The notes: generated by a model not told the origin, from the sequence alone. Counted from the first letter of the stretch, positions 12,881-26,135 are shown. The stretch: DNA of 64,000 nt from Hordeum vulgare subsp. vulgare (GCF_904849725.1 NC_058518.1:414043081-414107080), one strand, 5' to 3'. Translations and numbers: made by a program.

Positions 12881-14119
12881 TTTTCTATGCGTAGATTCTA
12901 TGCACGAGTAGAACACAAAAGTTGTGGGCGATGGTTTGTCAATTTTCTTGCCGTTACTAGTCTTATTCTTTTCCGGCGGTATTGTGGGATGAAGCGGCCC
13001 AGACCGACCTTACACGTACGCTTACGTGAGACTGGTTCCACCGACAGACATGCACATCGTGCATAAAGGTGGCTAGCGGGTGTCTGTCTCTCCTACTCTA
13101 GTCGGATTGGATTTGATGAAAAGGGTCCTTATGAAGGGTAAATAGCTTTGGCATATCATCGTTGTGGCTGTCACATAGGTAAGAAGGCGTTCTTGCTAGA
13201 AACCCAAATCAGCCACGTAAAACTTGCAACAACAATTAGAGGACGTCTAACTTGTTTTTGCAGGGTTTGACATGTGATGTGATATGGCCAAAGTTGTGAT
13301 GTTGCATGTATGATGTATGAGATGATCATGTTATTGTAATAGGTTTCACGACTTGCATGTCGATGAGTATGACAACCGGCAGGAGCCATAGGAGTTGTCT
13401 TAATTTGTTGTATGAGATGCAACGCCATGTGCTTGCTACTTTTACTTCATTGCTAACGGTTAGCCATAGTAGTAGTGATAGTAGTAGTTGGCGTGACGAC
13501 TTCACGGAGACACGATGATGGAGATCATGATGTCACGCCGGTGACGATGATGATCATGCGATGCCTGAAGATGGAGATCGAATGAGCAAAGATGATAATG
13601 GCCATATCATGTCACTATATGATTGCATTGTGATGTTTATCATGTTTTACATCTTATTGCTTAAAACGACGGTAGCATAATAAGATGATCCCTCCTAAAA
13701 TTTCGAGAACGTGTTCCCCTAAGTGTGCACCGTTGCGAAGGTTCGTTGTCTCGAAGCACCACGTGATGATCGGGTGTGATAGATTCTAACGTTCGCATAC
13801 AACGGGTGTAAGCCAGATTTACACACGCAAAACACTTAGGTTGACTCGACGAGCTTAGCATGTACAGACATGACCTCGAATACAAGAGACCAAAAGGTCG
13901 AACATGAGTCGTATGGTTGAATACGATCAGCATGAAGTTGCTCACCATGGTGACTAGTCCGTCTCACGTGATGATCGGACACGGGTTAGTCAACATGGAT
14001 CATGTATCACTTAGATGACTAGAGGGATGTCGATTTAAGTGGGAGTTCATACTTAATTTGATTAAATGAACTTAATTGTCATGAACTTAGTCTAAAAGTT
14101 GTCTTTATAAATATTGTAG
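12881..14119 (+). other. Untranslated leader of element A
   Basis: About 1.24 kb between primer binding site and gag without a usable frame. Long leaders are typical of BARE/Angela elements and carry packaging and dimerisation signals in those elements. I see no specific motif that I can assign. Confidence 0.7.
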
Positions 14120-17100
14120 ATGTCCAACGTCAACCTCAACTTCAACGCATTCCTAGAGAAAAACAAGCTGAAAGATGATGGTAGCAACTATGCGGACTGG
14201 GTTCGCAACCTGAAGCTCATCCTTGAAGCAGCTAAAAAGGCTTATGTCCTTAATGCGCCGCTAGGTGACCCTCCCGCTCCCGCAGCAGCCCAGGACGTTC
14301 TAAACGTCTGGCAAGCGCGGAGTGATGACTACTCTCTGGTCAGGTGTGGCATGTTATACAGTTTAGAAACGGGGCTCCAAAGACGTTTTGAGCAACACGG
14401 GGCATATGAGATGTTCCAAGAGCTGAAGCTAGTTTTTCAAGCTCATGCCCGTGTCGAGAGATATGAAGTCTCCGACAAGTTCTTCAGCTGTAAGATGGAG
14501 GAGAACAGTTCTGTCAGTGAGCACATACTCAAAATGTCTGGGTTACACGGTCGTCTGACTTCACTTGGAGTCGAACTTCTGGATGATGCTATCATTGACA
14601 GAATCCTCCAGTCTCTCCCACCAAGCTACAAAGGCTTTGTGCTTAACTACAACATGCAAGGGATGGAGAAAACAATTCCCGAGTTGTACTCGATGCTCAA
14701 GTCTGCAGAAGTAGAAATCAAGAAGGAGCATCAAGTGTTGATGGTCAACAAGACCACTAGTTTCAAGAAAGGCAATGGTAAGAAGAACTTCAAGAAAGAC
14801 GGCAAAGCTGTTGCCGCGCCCGGTAAGCCAGATGCCGGGAAGAAGAAAAAGAACGGACCCAAGCCTGAGACTGAGTGCTTCTACTGCAAGGGAAAAGGTC
14901 ACTGGAAGCGAAACTGCCCCAAATACTTAGCGGACAAGAAGACCGGCAACGTTAAAGGTATATATGATATACATGTTATTGATGTGTACCTTACCAGCGC
15001 TCGTAGTAGCTCCTGGGTATTTGATACCGGTGTTGTTGCTCACATTTGCAACTCAAAGCAGGAACTGCGGAATAAGCGGAGACTGGCCAAGGACGAGGTG
15101 ACGATACGCGTCGGGAATGGTTCAAAGGTCGATGTGATCGCCGTCGGCACGCTACCTCTACATCTACCGTCTGGATTAGTTTTAAACCTTAATAATTGTT
15201 ATTTAGTACCAGCTTTAAGCATGAACATTGTATCAGGGTCTTGCTTAATGCGAGACGGCTACTCATTTAAGTCAGAAAATAATGGTTGTTCTATTTATAT
15301 GAGTGATATGTTTTATGGTCATGCTCCGCTGGTGAATGGTTTATTCTTGATGAATCTCGATCGTGATGCTACACATATTCATAGTGTGAGTACCAAAAGA
15401 TGCAAAGTTGATAATGATAGTCCCACATACTTGTGGCACTGCCGCCTTGGTCATATCGGCGTTAAGCGCATGAAGAAGCTCCATACTGATGGACTGCTAG
15501 AGTCTCTTGACTTTGAATCATTTGACACATGCGAACCGTGCCTCATGGGCAAGATGACTAAGACTCCATTCTCAGGAATAATGGAGAGAGCCACCGACTT
15601 ATTGTAAATAATACATACTGATGTGTGTGGTCCAATGAACGTTGAAGCTCGCGGTGGTTATCGTTATGTTCTCACTCTTACCGATGATTTGAGTAGGTAT
15701 GGGTATATCTACTTCATGAAGCACAAATCTGAGACGTTTGAAAAGTTCAAGGAATTTCAGAGTGAGGTTGAGAATCAACGTGACAGAAAAATAAAATGTC
15801 TACGATCTGATCGTGGAGGAGAATATTTGAGTCACGAGTTTGGCACACACCTAAGGAAGTGTGGAATCGTTTCACAACTAACGCCGCCTGGCACACCGCA
15901 GCGCAACGGAGTGTCTGAACGTCGTAATCGCACCTTATTAGATATGGTAGGATCTATGATGTCTCTCACCGACTTACCGCTATCATTTTGGGGATACGCA
16001 TTAGAAACTGCAGCATTCACTTTAAATAGGGCACCGTCTAAATCCGTTGAGACGACACCGTATGAACTGTGGTTTGGCAAGAAACCTAAGTTGTCGTTTC
16101 TTAAAGTTTGGGGCTGCGATGCTTATGTGAAGAAACTTCAACCAGAAAAGCTCGAACCCAAAGCGGAGAAATGCGTATTCATAGGATACCCTAAGGAAAC
16201 TATTGGGTATACCTTCTATCTTAGATCCGAAGGTAAAACCTTTGTTGCCAAGAACGGATCCTTTCTAGAGAAAGAGTTTCTCTCGAAAGAAGTAAGTGGG
16301 AGGAAGGTAGAACTTGATGAGGTAATTACACCCCCTCTCGAACAGGAAAGTAGCGCAACGCAAGAAGTTGTTCCTGTGATGCCTACACCAACTGAAGAGG
16401 AAGTTAATGATGATGATCATGAAGCTTCGGATCAAGTTACTACTGAACCACGAAGGTCCACAAGGGTACGCTCCGCACCAGAGTGGTACGGCAACCCTGT
16501 GATGGAAATCATGTTGTTAGACAACGGTGAACCTTCGAACTATGAAGAAGCGATGGCGGGCCCGGATTCCAACAAATGGCTTGAGGCCATGAAATCCGAG
16601 ATAGGATCCATGTATGAGAACAAAGTATGGACTTTGGTGGACTTGCCCGATGAACGGCGAGCCATAGAAAATAAATGGATCTTCAAGAAGAAGACTGATG
16701 CAAACGGTAATGTAACCGTTTAGAAAGCTCGACTTGTCGCAAAGGGTTTTCGACAAATTCAAGGAGTTGACTACGAAGAGACTTTCTCTCCCGTAGCGAA
16801 GCTGAAATCAGTCCGAATCATGTTAGCAATTGCCGCCTTTTATGATTATGAAATTTGGCAAATGGACGTCAAAACAGCGTTCCTTAACGGGAATCTTAAG
16901 GAAGAGTTGTATATGATGCAACCAGAAGGTTTTGTCGATCCTAAAGGTGCTAACAAAGTATGCAAGCTCCAGCGCTCCATCTATGGGCTGGTGCAAGCAT
17001 CTCGGAGTTGGAACATTCGCTTTAATGAGGTGATTAAAGCGTTTGGGTTCATACAGGTTTACGGAGAAGCCTGTCTGTACAAGAAAGTGAGTGGGAGCTC

Positions 17101-18103
17101 TGTAGCTTTCCTCGTACTATATGTGGATGACATATTATTGATGGGGAATGATATAGAGATGTTGGAGAGCATAAAGGCCTACTTGAACAAGAGTTTTTCA
17201 ATGAAGGACCTTGGAGAAGCTGCATACATATTAGGCATCAAGATCTATAGAGATAGATCGAGACGCCTCATAGGTCTTTCGCAAAGTACATACCTTGACA
17301 AGATATTGAAGAAATTCAATATGGAAAACTCAAAGAAAGGGTTCTTGCCAGTTTTGCAAGGTATGAGATTGAGTAAGACTCAGTCGCCGACCACGGCAGC
17401 AGATAGAGAGCAGATGAGTTCTGTCCCCTACGCTTCAGCCGTGGGCTCTCTAATGTATGCCATGCTGTGTACCAGACCTGATATAAACCTTGCGATAAGC
17501 TTGGTAGGGAGGTACCAAAGTAATCCCGGTGCGGAACACTGGACAGCGGTCAAGAATATCCTTAAGTACCTGAAAAGGACTAAGGAAATGTTTCTCATTT
17601 ATGGAGGTGACGAAGAGCTCGTCGTAAAGGGTTACGTCGATGCTAGCTTCGACACAGATCCGGATGACTCTAAGTCACAAACTGGATACGTATATGTGTT
17701 GAATGGTGGGGCAGTGAGCTGGTGCAGCAGCAAGCAAGAAGTCGTGGCAGCATCTACATGTGAAGCGGAGTACATAGCTGCTTCAGAAGCGGCTCATGAA
17801 GGAATTTGGATGAAGGAGCTCATCACCGACCTTGGAGTGGTTCCAAGCGCGTCGGGTCCTATGACACTCTTCTGTGATAACACTGGAGCCATTGCCATAG
17901 CCAAAGAGCCCAGGTTTCACCGGAAGACGAAGCACATCAAGCGCCGCTACAACTCCATCCAAGACCATGTCCAAACTGGAGTCATAGATATTTGTAAAGT
18001 ACACACGGATCTGAATATTGCAGACCCGTTGACTAAACCTCTTCCACGAGCAAAACATGATCAGCACCATAATGCTATGGGTGTTCGATACATCACAATG
18101 TAA
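14120..18103 (+). pseudogene. copia gag-pol polyprotein of A, two premature stops
   Basis: A single frame throughout, with no frameshift. In order it encodes: gag (residues 1-250, UBN2-type); a CCHC zinc knuckle (C253 to C266, CFYCKGKGHWKRNC); protease with D302-T-G; the integrase HHCC region from residue 440 (HCRLGH ... CEPC); the integrase core with its three acidic residues (TDDLSRYG, LRSDRGGEY, NGVSERRNR); reverse transcriptase with YVDD at 17120-17131; RNase H (DASFDTD, CEAEYIAASEA); and the terminal motif ADPLTKPLP. The start is the ATG just after the leader, matching the start in element B. TAA at 15605-15607 replaces a Glu codon (GAG in B) inside integrase, and TAG at 16721-16723 replaces a Tyr codon (TAT in B) in the RT region. 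Either stop blocks full Pol, but Gag and protease could still be made. Confidence 0.95.
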
Positions 18104-18121
18104 CTAGATTATTGTCTCTAG

Positions 18122-18135
18122 TGCAAGTGGGTCTC
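18122..18135 (+). promoter_or_regulatory. Purine tract (plus-strand priming site) of A
   Basis: tgcaagtgggtctc directly precedes the 3' LTR. In element B the same site reads caagtgggagac. A therefore carries a variant with pyrimidines next to the LTR. Confidence 0.6.
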
Positions 18136-19897
18136 TGTTGGAAATATGCCCTAGAGGCAATAATAAAATGGTTATTATCATATTTCCTTGTTCATGATAA
18201 TCGTCTATCGTTCATGCTATAATTGTATTAACAGGAAACACTAATACATGTGTGAATGAATAGATCACAATGTGTCCCTAGCAAGCCTCTAGTTAGCTAG
18301 CTCGTTAGTCAATAGATGATCATGGTTTCCTGATCATGGACATTGGATGTCATTGATAACGGGATCACATCATTGGGAGAATGATGTGGTGGACAAGACC
18401 CAATCCTAAGCCTAGCACTAGATCGTATTGTTCGTATGCTAATGCTTTTCTAATGTCAAGTATCTTTTCCTTCGACCGTGAGATTGTGCAACTCCCGGAT
18501 ACCGTAGGAGTGCTTTGGGTGTATCAAACGTCACAACGTAACTGGGTGACTATAAAGGTGCACTACGGGTACCTCCGAAAGTGTCTGTTGGGTTGGCACG
18601 AATCGAGATCGGGATTTATCACTCCGTGTGACGGAGAGGTATCTCTGGGCCCACTCGGTAGAACATCATCATGAGCTCAATGTGAATAAGGAGTTAGTCA
18701 CACGATGACGTGCTACGGAACGAGTAAAGAGACTTACCGGCAACGAGATTGAACAAGGTATAGGTATACCGACGATCGAATCTCGGGCAAGTTCTATACC
18801 GACAGACAAAGGGAATCGTATACGGGATTGATTGAATCCTTGACATCGTGGTTCATCCGATGAGATCATCGTGGAGCTAGTGGGAGCCACCATGGGTATC
18901 CAGACCCCGCTGATGGTTATTGGCCAGAGAGGTGTCTCGGTCATGTCTGCCTGTCTCCCGAACTCGTAGGGTCTACACACTTAAGGTTCGATGACGCTAG
19001 GGTTATAGGGAATGGTTATACGAGATTACCGAAAGTTGTTCGGAGTCCCGGATGAGATCCAGGACGTCACGAGGAGCTCCGGAATGGTCCGGAGGTAAAG
19101 ATTGATATATAGGACGGATGGTTTCGGAGACCGGAAGTGTTTCGGGCATCACCGGTAACGTACCGGGACCACCGGGACCACCGGAGGTGGTCCCGGGGGA
19201 CCACCGAAGGGGGGCTGCGACCCCAAGAGGTAAGATGGGCTAAGTGGGGGTGGGAACCAGCCCCTAGTTGGGCTGGTGCGCCTCCCCACTCAGCCCATGG
19301 CGCAGGGGAAAGGAAAAGAGGGGGGAACCCTAACTCAGGTGGGCCTTAGGCCCACCAGAGGGGTGCGCCACCCCTCCCCCTTGCCCTGGCCGCCACCCCT
19401 TCCCCATCTGAGGGCTGCCGCACCCCTTAGGGGTGGGAACCCTAAGGGCTGCGCCCCCTCCCTCTCCCCCTATATATAGATGAGGTTCGGGGCTGTTTGA
19501 GACACAGTTTAATCTCTCTCTCGGCGCAGCCCTGCACTTCTTCCTCCTCCTCTCTGCCGGCGCTTGGCGAAGCCCTGCCGGGAGACCTCGTCTCTCCACC
19601 AACACCACGCCGTCGTGTTGCTGGTCTTCTTCCCCAACCTCTCCCTCCTCCTTGCTGGATCAAGGTGCGGGAGACGTCACCGGGCGGCACGTGTGTTGAA
19701 CGCGGAGGTGCCGTTGTTCGGCACTAGATCGGAATCGCTGCGAGTACGACTCCATCAACCGCGTTCTAGCAACGCTTCCGCTTAGCGATCTTCAAAGGTA
19801 CGAAGATGCTCTTACCCCTCTCTCGTTGCTGGTCTCTCCATAGGAAGATCTGAACATGCGTAGGAAATTTTTTGAATTTATGCTACGTTACCCAACA
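18136..19897 (+). repeat. 3' LTR of copia element A
   Basis: 1762 bp, the same length as the 5' LTR, with about 8 substitutions and no gap by eye. It ends CCCAACA, followed by the second copy of the target duplication. Confidence 0.95.
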
Positions 19898-20200
19898 TTC
19901 TCTACAAGTGCTGTGAGTGACAATGATAGATAGGTTCGTAGCAAGGTAATTCATAACAAGTGACAAGTAAGAGTAGTAGCAAGTGTGCTTCAAGATAGCC
20001 CAATCCATTTATAGCAAAGGGCATGCCTAAAAGTACTCTTATATGAAGCAAGCGCTCCCGAGGACACATGGAAATTTTTGTCCAGTCATGTTCATCGTGT
20101 CGAGTTGATCATGTTTGTTACTTTGATAATTTGATATGTTGGTGGACTGGTGCTAAGGTGGTGTTCTTACTTGAACAAGCTGCCCATTTATGATTACCCC
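19898..20200 (+). repeat. Continuation of the H 3' LTR
   Basis: It resumes with the duplicated ttctc and then text of the same gypsy LTR (tctacaagtgctg ... ttatgattacccc). It stops at 20200, where CACTAGTGC begins. The remaining right half of this LTR is not seen in the window. Confidence 0.5.
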
Positions 20201-21700
20201 CACTAGTGCAACGATGTGCTATACAAACAATTTTTGAACCCTTTCTACGACGTGTGTTTATACTATCGCCTTGAATGTGTGTGCGATAGGGGGCCCATCA
20301 CACATGATAGAGAAAAATCATCGGCAATGGTGACCGATGAACTCACAAGGAACATATCGCACACACTATATTTTGGGCATGTGTGTGGGATTTGGGATCA
20401 ATCACACACGTTTATCACGAGTCAAACGCATCTAATTGCTTATGGGATCAAACGATGTTTGTCCTTTTACCATTTGAGAAACATTACCTAGTCCACATGA
20501 CCCTTGGTACAAACTATGTGTGATATCTTCATCATCGCACACGAGATTTTCCTAGCAACCGTCTGCCATGCATGGTACTATCACACAAATTTCCTAAAAC
20601 ATTTAGGCGTGGGATCGTCTTTGCATTGGGCATGGTTTCCTATTGAATCACGCGTGAGATAAGGTGCTATTGAAAATGAGTGCGGAGCTCCTACGCACAC
20701 GTACAAGTGTTGCAAATCGTTAGCAATTTATTATGTATCACCAACGTTTTAGTTTATACCTCGTGTGATTTTCCTATAGATCACAAGCGGTTGCGCCATA
20801 AGTAGCGCGTGCTTTCCATTCTGGATTGCACACGTGTGGTTTCTTGAACCGTGTGCGCTAAAATTGGCAGGTTATTGTAAAATATAGCATTTGAATCAGC
20901 TTGCAAATAGCAAATTCTCAACATTATGCAATCGGATGAATAGTGTCCACATGAAGAACATTCATCATGATTCTCCACAATATGCAATTCAACAAATAGT
21001 GTACAAAGGAGGAACATTCTTCATAATTAGTGGCAATATGCAATTGAGAAAATGCTAGTTAAATTCCAGAGATGTATGGACATAGGCAGTACATAATCAT
21101 ATTGTATGAAATACGAAGAAATGATCACATGGAAGAAAATGGATCCATGCGTATATGTTTAACCGATAACACTATATGAATGCATACTTATTATTGGGGG
21201 ATATGAATACTGAAATCTTTGACGTCTTCAGTGGGCTCGATATAGTGTTTCACAAAGACGGTGCTGATAAATTTCCTAACACACAACAATTCATGTGCGG
21301 CGAGCGGTTCACACGTCATCGATCCAAAGATCAACTCCATGATTTTTAGATCAGAATGTAACATACGTGTGGAGTACAATATAGTAATTAATAAAAACAG
21401 ACTTACTAGTTGTATTTTGCCGCCATCTACACCACATTCAACATGTCTTCATAGGCTCATCATGTGTGAGCAAACGTAGTATCCACATAGGCTGGTCCCT
21501 TGTTGTTGTTGAGAACACTGAATTTTTTTGTACAATATTAGTCATGTATTTTCCCTGTTAGGAACAACCTAACCGATGTAAGTTGTTTCTTTTTATTTTG
21601 AGAGAAATAAAAAGAGGTTTACTTAGAAACTTGAACATCTAACTAGCATTTTCTGAAAGTAACCGATTTCGTTGTCTTACCGGAGAAACGACCACGTGTT
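20201..21700 (+). mobile_element. Probable CACTA transposon terminus and interior (F)
   Basis: The stretch opens with CACTAGTGC at 20201, exactly where the H LTR text stops. From 20250 to 20880 it carries at least twelve short motifs with cacac or gtgtg in both orientations (tcgcacacg, tgtgtgcgat, atcacaca). Clustered subterminal motifs of this kind behind a CACTA end are the hallmark of En/Spm elements, where they bind the TnpA protein. From about 20880 the sequence is AT-rich with no clear gene. I could not find the matching TAGTG end, so the right limit is a guess and the element may be truncated. A different DNA transposon superfamily is possible. Confidence 0.45.
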
Positions 21701-22061
21701 TTATAGGTTGTTGGCGGTTGAACTAACACCCTCCTATAATTACGTACCTCGATAATACACTGCAAACGAAGATGAATTTTGACATACTCAATTCTTGAAC
21801 CAGATATGATCGCAATATATTAACATCAAAGAATTCAATACATATCCATGAAATCCTAAAGATCATTGGTGTAATGTTACCTCCTCTCAAACTTGTTGGA
21901 CAAGGTATTTTGTAAGGGATTTGCGAACGCAAAATCACACGCCAGTAAAAATGAAATCAAATTCCAAATGAAAATTCAATTGCCACATTCATTTCAATCA
22001 AAATGCATAGATGCTTAGCTATAATTCTAAAACATTCAAATTAAAAATTTGGGATGTTACA
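21701..22061 (-). repeat. 3' LTR of minus-strand chromovirus D (left limit unresolved)
   Basis: Read on the minus strand, an LTR start TGTAACATCCC lies at 22061-22051, directly after a purine tract (taaggtgggtaggt, 22076-22063) and the polyprotein stop. The start is identical in type to that of LTR G. The LTR extends leftward for an unknown distance; the junction with F lies somewhere between about 20900 and 21950. Confidence 0.6.
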
Positions 22062-23144
22062 AACCTACCCACCTTAAGATGAATCTCGCGCTCGAGATTC
22101 GGGTTGGCTAGAAAATAGGTGCGGGTCGTTTCGACGAAGATCTTCTTCTCGTTCCCAGGTGGCTTCTTCCTCGAGCATGGTGACTCCACAGAACCTTGCA
22201 AAAATTGATGACCTTTCCGCGGGTAAGTCTGTTGGCATTCTTGAGGATTTTGACGGGCTTCTCCTCATAGTCAAATCACTGTCAAGCTGTATGGCCTCTA
22301 GAGGTATTGTGTCTCTGAAAGGAATATTAGCTATCTCAGCATGGAATTTTTCAGCTGGGACACATGGAAGACATCGCGAACTCCGGACAATCCTTTTCGC
22401 AATTCTAGCTTGTATGCAACTTCGCCTCTACCTTCAAGAATTTTGTAGGGGCCTATGAATCTGGGTGCTAACTTTCCTTTAACACCAAACCTCTTGATTC
22501 CTTGAGGTGGGGACAGACAGAGGTATGCTCGTTTTCCCACTTCGTATGTCACCTCCTTGCATTTACTATCAGCATAACTCTTCTCCCTCGACTGGGCTAT
22601 CTTGAGTCGGTCAAGGATCAGCTTGACCTTCTCTTGTCAATCTCGGATAAGGTCGGGACCAAAAAGTTTTCAGTATCCAACACCATCCCACATCAATGGT
22701 GTTGTGCACCCCCTTCCGTATAGAGCTTCTAAAGGGGCCATCTTTAGACTGGTTTGATAGCCGTTGTTGTATGAGAACTCTGTGTAAGGCAAGTTATCAT
22801 CTCAACTAGACCCATAGTCTAGCGCACAAGCTCTCAACATGTCCTCCAAGATCTAGTAGACTCTCTCGATGTGTCCATCTGTCTGCGGATGAAAAGTTGT
22901 ACTAAACTCCAGCCTCGTACCTAAAGTTTCGTGTAATTGATGCAAAAAGCTTTGAGGTAAACTTTGTTCCTCCTCGGAAGTCCATGCAGACATATGATCA
23001 TGGTCATATATATCTTGGCCAACTTAGCGTTGGTGTACGTGGCCTTTACTGGGATGAAGTGAGCTACCTTGGTCAAGCGATCAACCACTACCCAGATGGA
23101 ACCATAACCTGAACGTCTCCTGGGTAATCATGTGATGAAGTCCA
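22062..23144 (-). pseudogene. Chromovirus D pol, C-terminal half (integrase core to chromodomain)
   Basis: On the minus strand from 23144 the text reads MDFIT..LP and then WVVVDRLTKVAHFIP, the integrase core start of Tekay/Del-type gypsy elements. It then passes through eroded integrase to RFGVKGKLAPRFIGPYKIL and DVFHVSQLK (about 22490-22335), the GPY/F region. A chromodomain-like piece (EEEATWEREEDL, about 22185-22150) and the tail SQPESRARDSS complete it. Several stops and frame changes interrupt it, including one inside the DFIT..LPR motif. The N-terminal half of the same frame lies at 45217-46261, beyond the insertion of B. Its product would be a retrotransposon polyprotein targeted to heterochromatin through the chromodomain. 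Confidence 0.85.
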
Positions 23145-24882
23145 TGTTGGAAATATGCCCTAGAGGCAATGATAAAATAGTTATTATATTTCCTGTTTCA
23201 AGATAATCGTTTATTATCCATGCTATAATTGTATTGAATGAAAGCATAGATGCATGTGTGGATATATAGACAAAACAATGTCCCTAGTAAGCCTCTAGTT
23301 TACTAGCCAGTTGATCAAGGATGGTTAAGGTTTTCTGACCATATGCAAGTGTTGTCACTTGATGACTGAATCACATCATTGGGAGAATGATGTGATGGAC
23401 AACACCCAAACTATAACGTAGCATGTGATCGTGTCATTTTGTTGCTATTGTTTTCTGCATGTCAAGTATTCATTCCTATGACCACAAGATCATGTAACCC
23501 ACTGACATCGGAGGAATACCTTGTGTGTATCAAACTTCGCAACGTTACTGGGTGACTATAAAGGTAGTCTACAGGTATCTCCGAAGGTGTATACCGTTGA
23601 GTTAGAATGGATCAAGACTGGGATTTGTCACTTCGTGTGACAGAGAGGTAGCTTGGGGCCCACTCGGTAATACAACATCACATATAAGCCTTGCAAGAAA
23701 TTTGACTCAAGTGTTAGTCACGGGATCTTCTATTACGCAACGAGTAAAGAGACTTGCCGGTAATGAGATTGAAATAGGTATAGAGATACCGACGATCAAA
23801 TCTCGGGCAAGTAACATACCGAAGGACAAAGGGAATGATGTACGGGATTATATGAATCCTCGGCACAGAGGTTCAACCGATAAGATCTTCATAGAATATG
23901 TAGGATCCAATTTGGAGATCCTGGTTCCACTATTGGATATTGACCGGGGAGTGTCTCTGGTCATGTCTACATAGTTCTTGAACTCGCAGGGTCTGCACAC
24001 TTAAGGTTCAGTGACATTTCGGTATAGTTGAGTTATAGGTGTTGGTGACCGAAGGTTTGTTCGGAGTCCCGGATGACACTACAGACGTCACGAGGGTTTT
24101 CAGAATGGTCCGGAAACGAAGATTGATATATAGGATTGTTTCATTTGGCCTCCGGAAAGATTTTGGTCATTACTAGGAGTGTACCGGGAGTGTACTGGGA
24201 GTGACGGATGGGTTCCGGGTTTTTACCAGGAGGGGCCCACCCACCCGGGAGTGAACCTAATAGCCCAAGGGTGGCGCACCAGCCCTTAGTGGGCTGGTGA
24301 GTCCATCCCAATTGGGCTATTTCGGCCAAGAGGAAAAAATCAAGGAGAAGAAAAAAAGGGAAAAAATAGGAGGTGGGAAGGAAGGAAGGGACCCCTCCCT
24401 CCAAACTGACTTGGAGGAGGATTCCTCCTCCGTTCGGCCGGCGCCCCAATGGCAAGCCCCACCCCTTGGCTCCTCTTATATATACTTGAGGTTTAGGGCT
24501 TTTTGAGACACAACTTTGACGCGTGCAACCCTAAACCTCTACTTTCTAGTTCTTCCTCTAGATCGGTTTTCTGCGGAGATCCGGCAGAGCCCTGCAAGAA
24601 TTGATCATCACCATCACCGGCGCGCCGTCACGCTGCCGGAGAACTCATCTACTTCCCCGTCTCTCTTGCTGGATCAAGAAGGCAGAGATCGTACGGATCG
24701 TGGGACGACGATGATTTGAATCACGAAGCTGTTCCACTACATCAACCGCGTTTCTTAACGCTTCCCGCTTAGTGATCTACAAGGGTATATGGATCCGGTC
24801 TCCCTCTCATAGATGAACATCACCATGATAGGTCTTCGTATGCATAGGAATTTTTTTGTTTCCCATGCAACGTTCCCCAATA
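23145..24882 (+). repeat. 5' LTR of copia element B
   Basis: It starts TGTTGGAAATATGCCC and ends CCCCAATA, the terminal CA having decayed to TA. The TATA box (TATATATAC) is at 24477-24485. Relative to B's 3' LTR it lacks about 60 bp near 24690 (see findings), so it is 1738 bp long. Confidence 0.9.
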
Positions 24883-24883
24883 G

Positions 24884-24900
24884 TGGCATCATGAGCCAGG
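24884..24900 (+). promoter_or_regulatory. Primer binding site of element B
   Basis: tggcatcatgagccagg lies one base after the LTR. It resembles the initiator methionine tRNA site of A but has an extra base, so pairing would be imperfect. Confidence 0.7.
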
Positions 24901-26135
24901 TTCATGCGTAGATGTAATCTCGAGTAGAACACAAAAGTTTTTGTGGGCGTTGATCTTTGATTTGCTGCCCTCCTTAGAATTTTTTCGATTCAGCGGTATT
25001 GTTGGATTGAAGCTGCCCGGACCAACATTACTCGTACGCTTGCGAGAAACTGGTTTCATCGACTAACATGCAACTTGTTGCATAAAGATGACTGGCGGGT
25101 GCCTGTTTCTTCAACTTAAGTTGAATTGGATTTGACCGAGGCGGTGCTTCGAGAGAGGTTAAATAGCAATTTGCACATCTCCGTTGTGGTTTTGCGTAAG
25201 TAAGATGCGATCATACTAGATACCCATAGCATCCACGTAAAACAAGCAACAACAAATTAGAGGACGTCTAACTTGTTTTTGCACGGTAGGCATGTGATGT
25301 GATATGGCCAAAGATATGATGTGATATATTTGATGCATGAGATGATCATGTTGTAGTAGTTAAATATCGACTTGCACGTCGATGCTACGGCAACCGACAG
25401 GAGCCACAGGGTTGTCTTTAAACTAACGTTTGTGTTTGCAAATGTGTTTACTATATTGCTAGGTTGTAGCTTTAGCAGTAATAGCATAGATAGCACGACA
25501 ACCTCGATGGCGGCACGATGATGGAGATCATGGTGTGGCGTCGGTGATGATGAAGATCATGCTGGTGCTTTGGTGATGGAGATCAAGAAGCACGAGATCA
25601 TGGCCATATCATGTCATTGATGAATTGCATGTGATGTTAATCCTTTTATGCACCTTATCTTGATTAGAACAACGGTAGCATTATTAGGTGATCCCTCACT
25701 AAATTTCAAGATAAAATTGTGTTATCCCCGACTGTGCACCATTGTGACAGTTCGTCGTTTCGAGACACCACGTGTTGATCGGGTGTGATAGACTCAATGT
25801 TCACATACAACGGGTGCAAAACAGTTGCACACGCAGAACACTCGGGTTAAAGTTGACGAGCCTAGCATGTGCAGACATGGCCCCAGAACACAGGCGACCG
25901 AAAGGTCGAGCATGAATCGTATAGTTGATATGATTAACATAGAGATGTTTACCACTGAAACTACACTCAACTCACGTGATGATCGGACTTGAGTTAGTGA
26001 ATTTGGATCATGTCACACTCAAGTAACTAGAGGGATGTCTATTTGATTGGGAGTTTATTAGTAATTTGATTAGCTAAACTCTAATTGCTTGAACATAGTC
26101 TAACTCCACTTTGCAAAATTTTATGTTGTAGATCA
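24901..26135 (+). other. Untranslated leader of element B
   Basis: About 1.2 kb, recognisably parallel to A's leader (shared text such as gaggacgtctaacttgtttt), with many substitutions and small gaps. No gene is seen. Confidence 0.65.

Larger units (their letters stand above)
11102..19897 (+). mobile_element. Complete Angela/BARE-type copia retrotransposon A
   Basis: An 8796-bp element bounded by a perfect 5-bp target duplication ttctc (11097-11101 and 19898-19902). It has two 1762-bp LTRs, a primer binding site, a leader of about 1.25 kb, one long gag-pol frame and a purine tract before the 3' LTR. By hand count the LTRs differ at about 8 positions (6 transitions, 2 transversions; about 0.45%), so the insertion is recent: about 0.2 million years at the commonly used grass rate of 1.3e-8 per site per year. 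Two nonsense codons interrupt gag-pol. It sits inside the 3' LTR of H. Confidence 0.95.
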
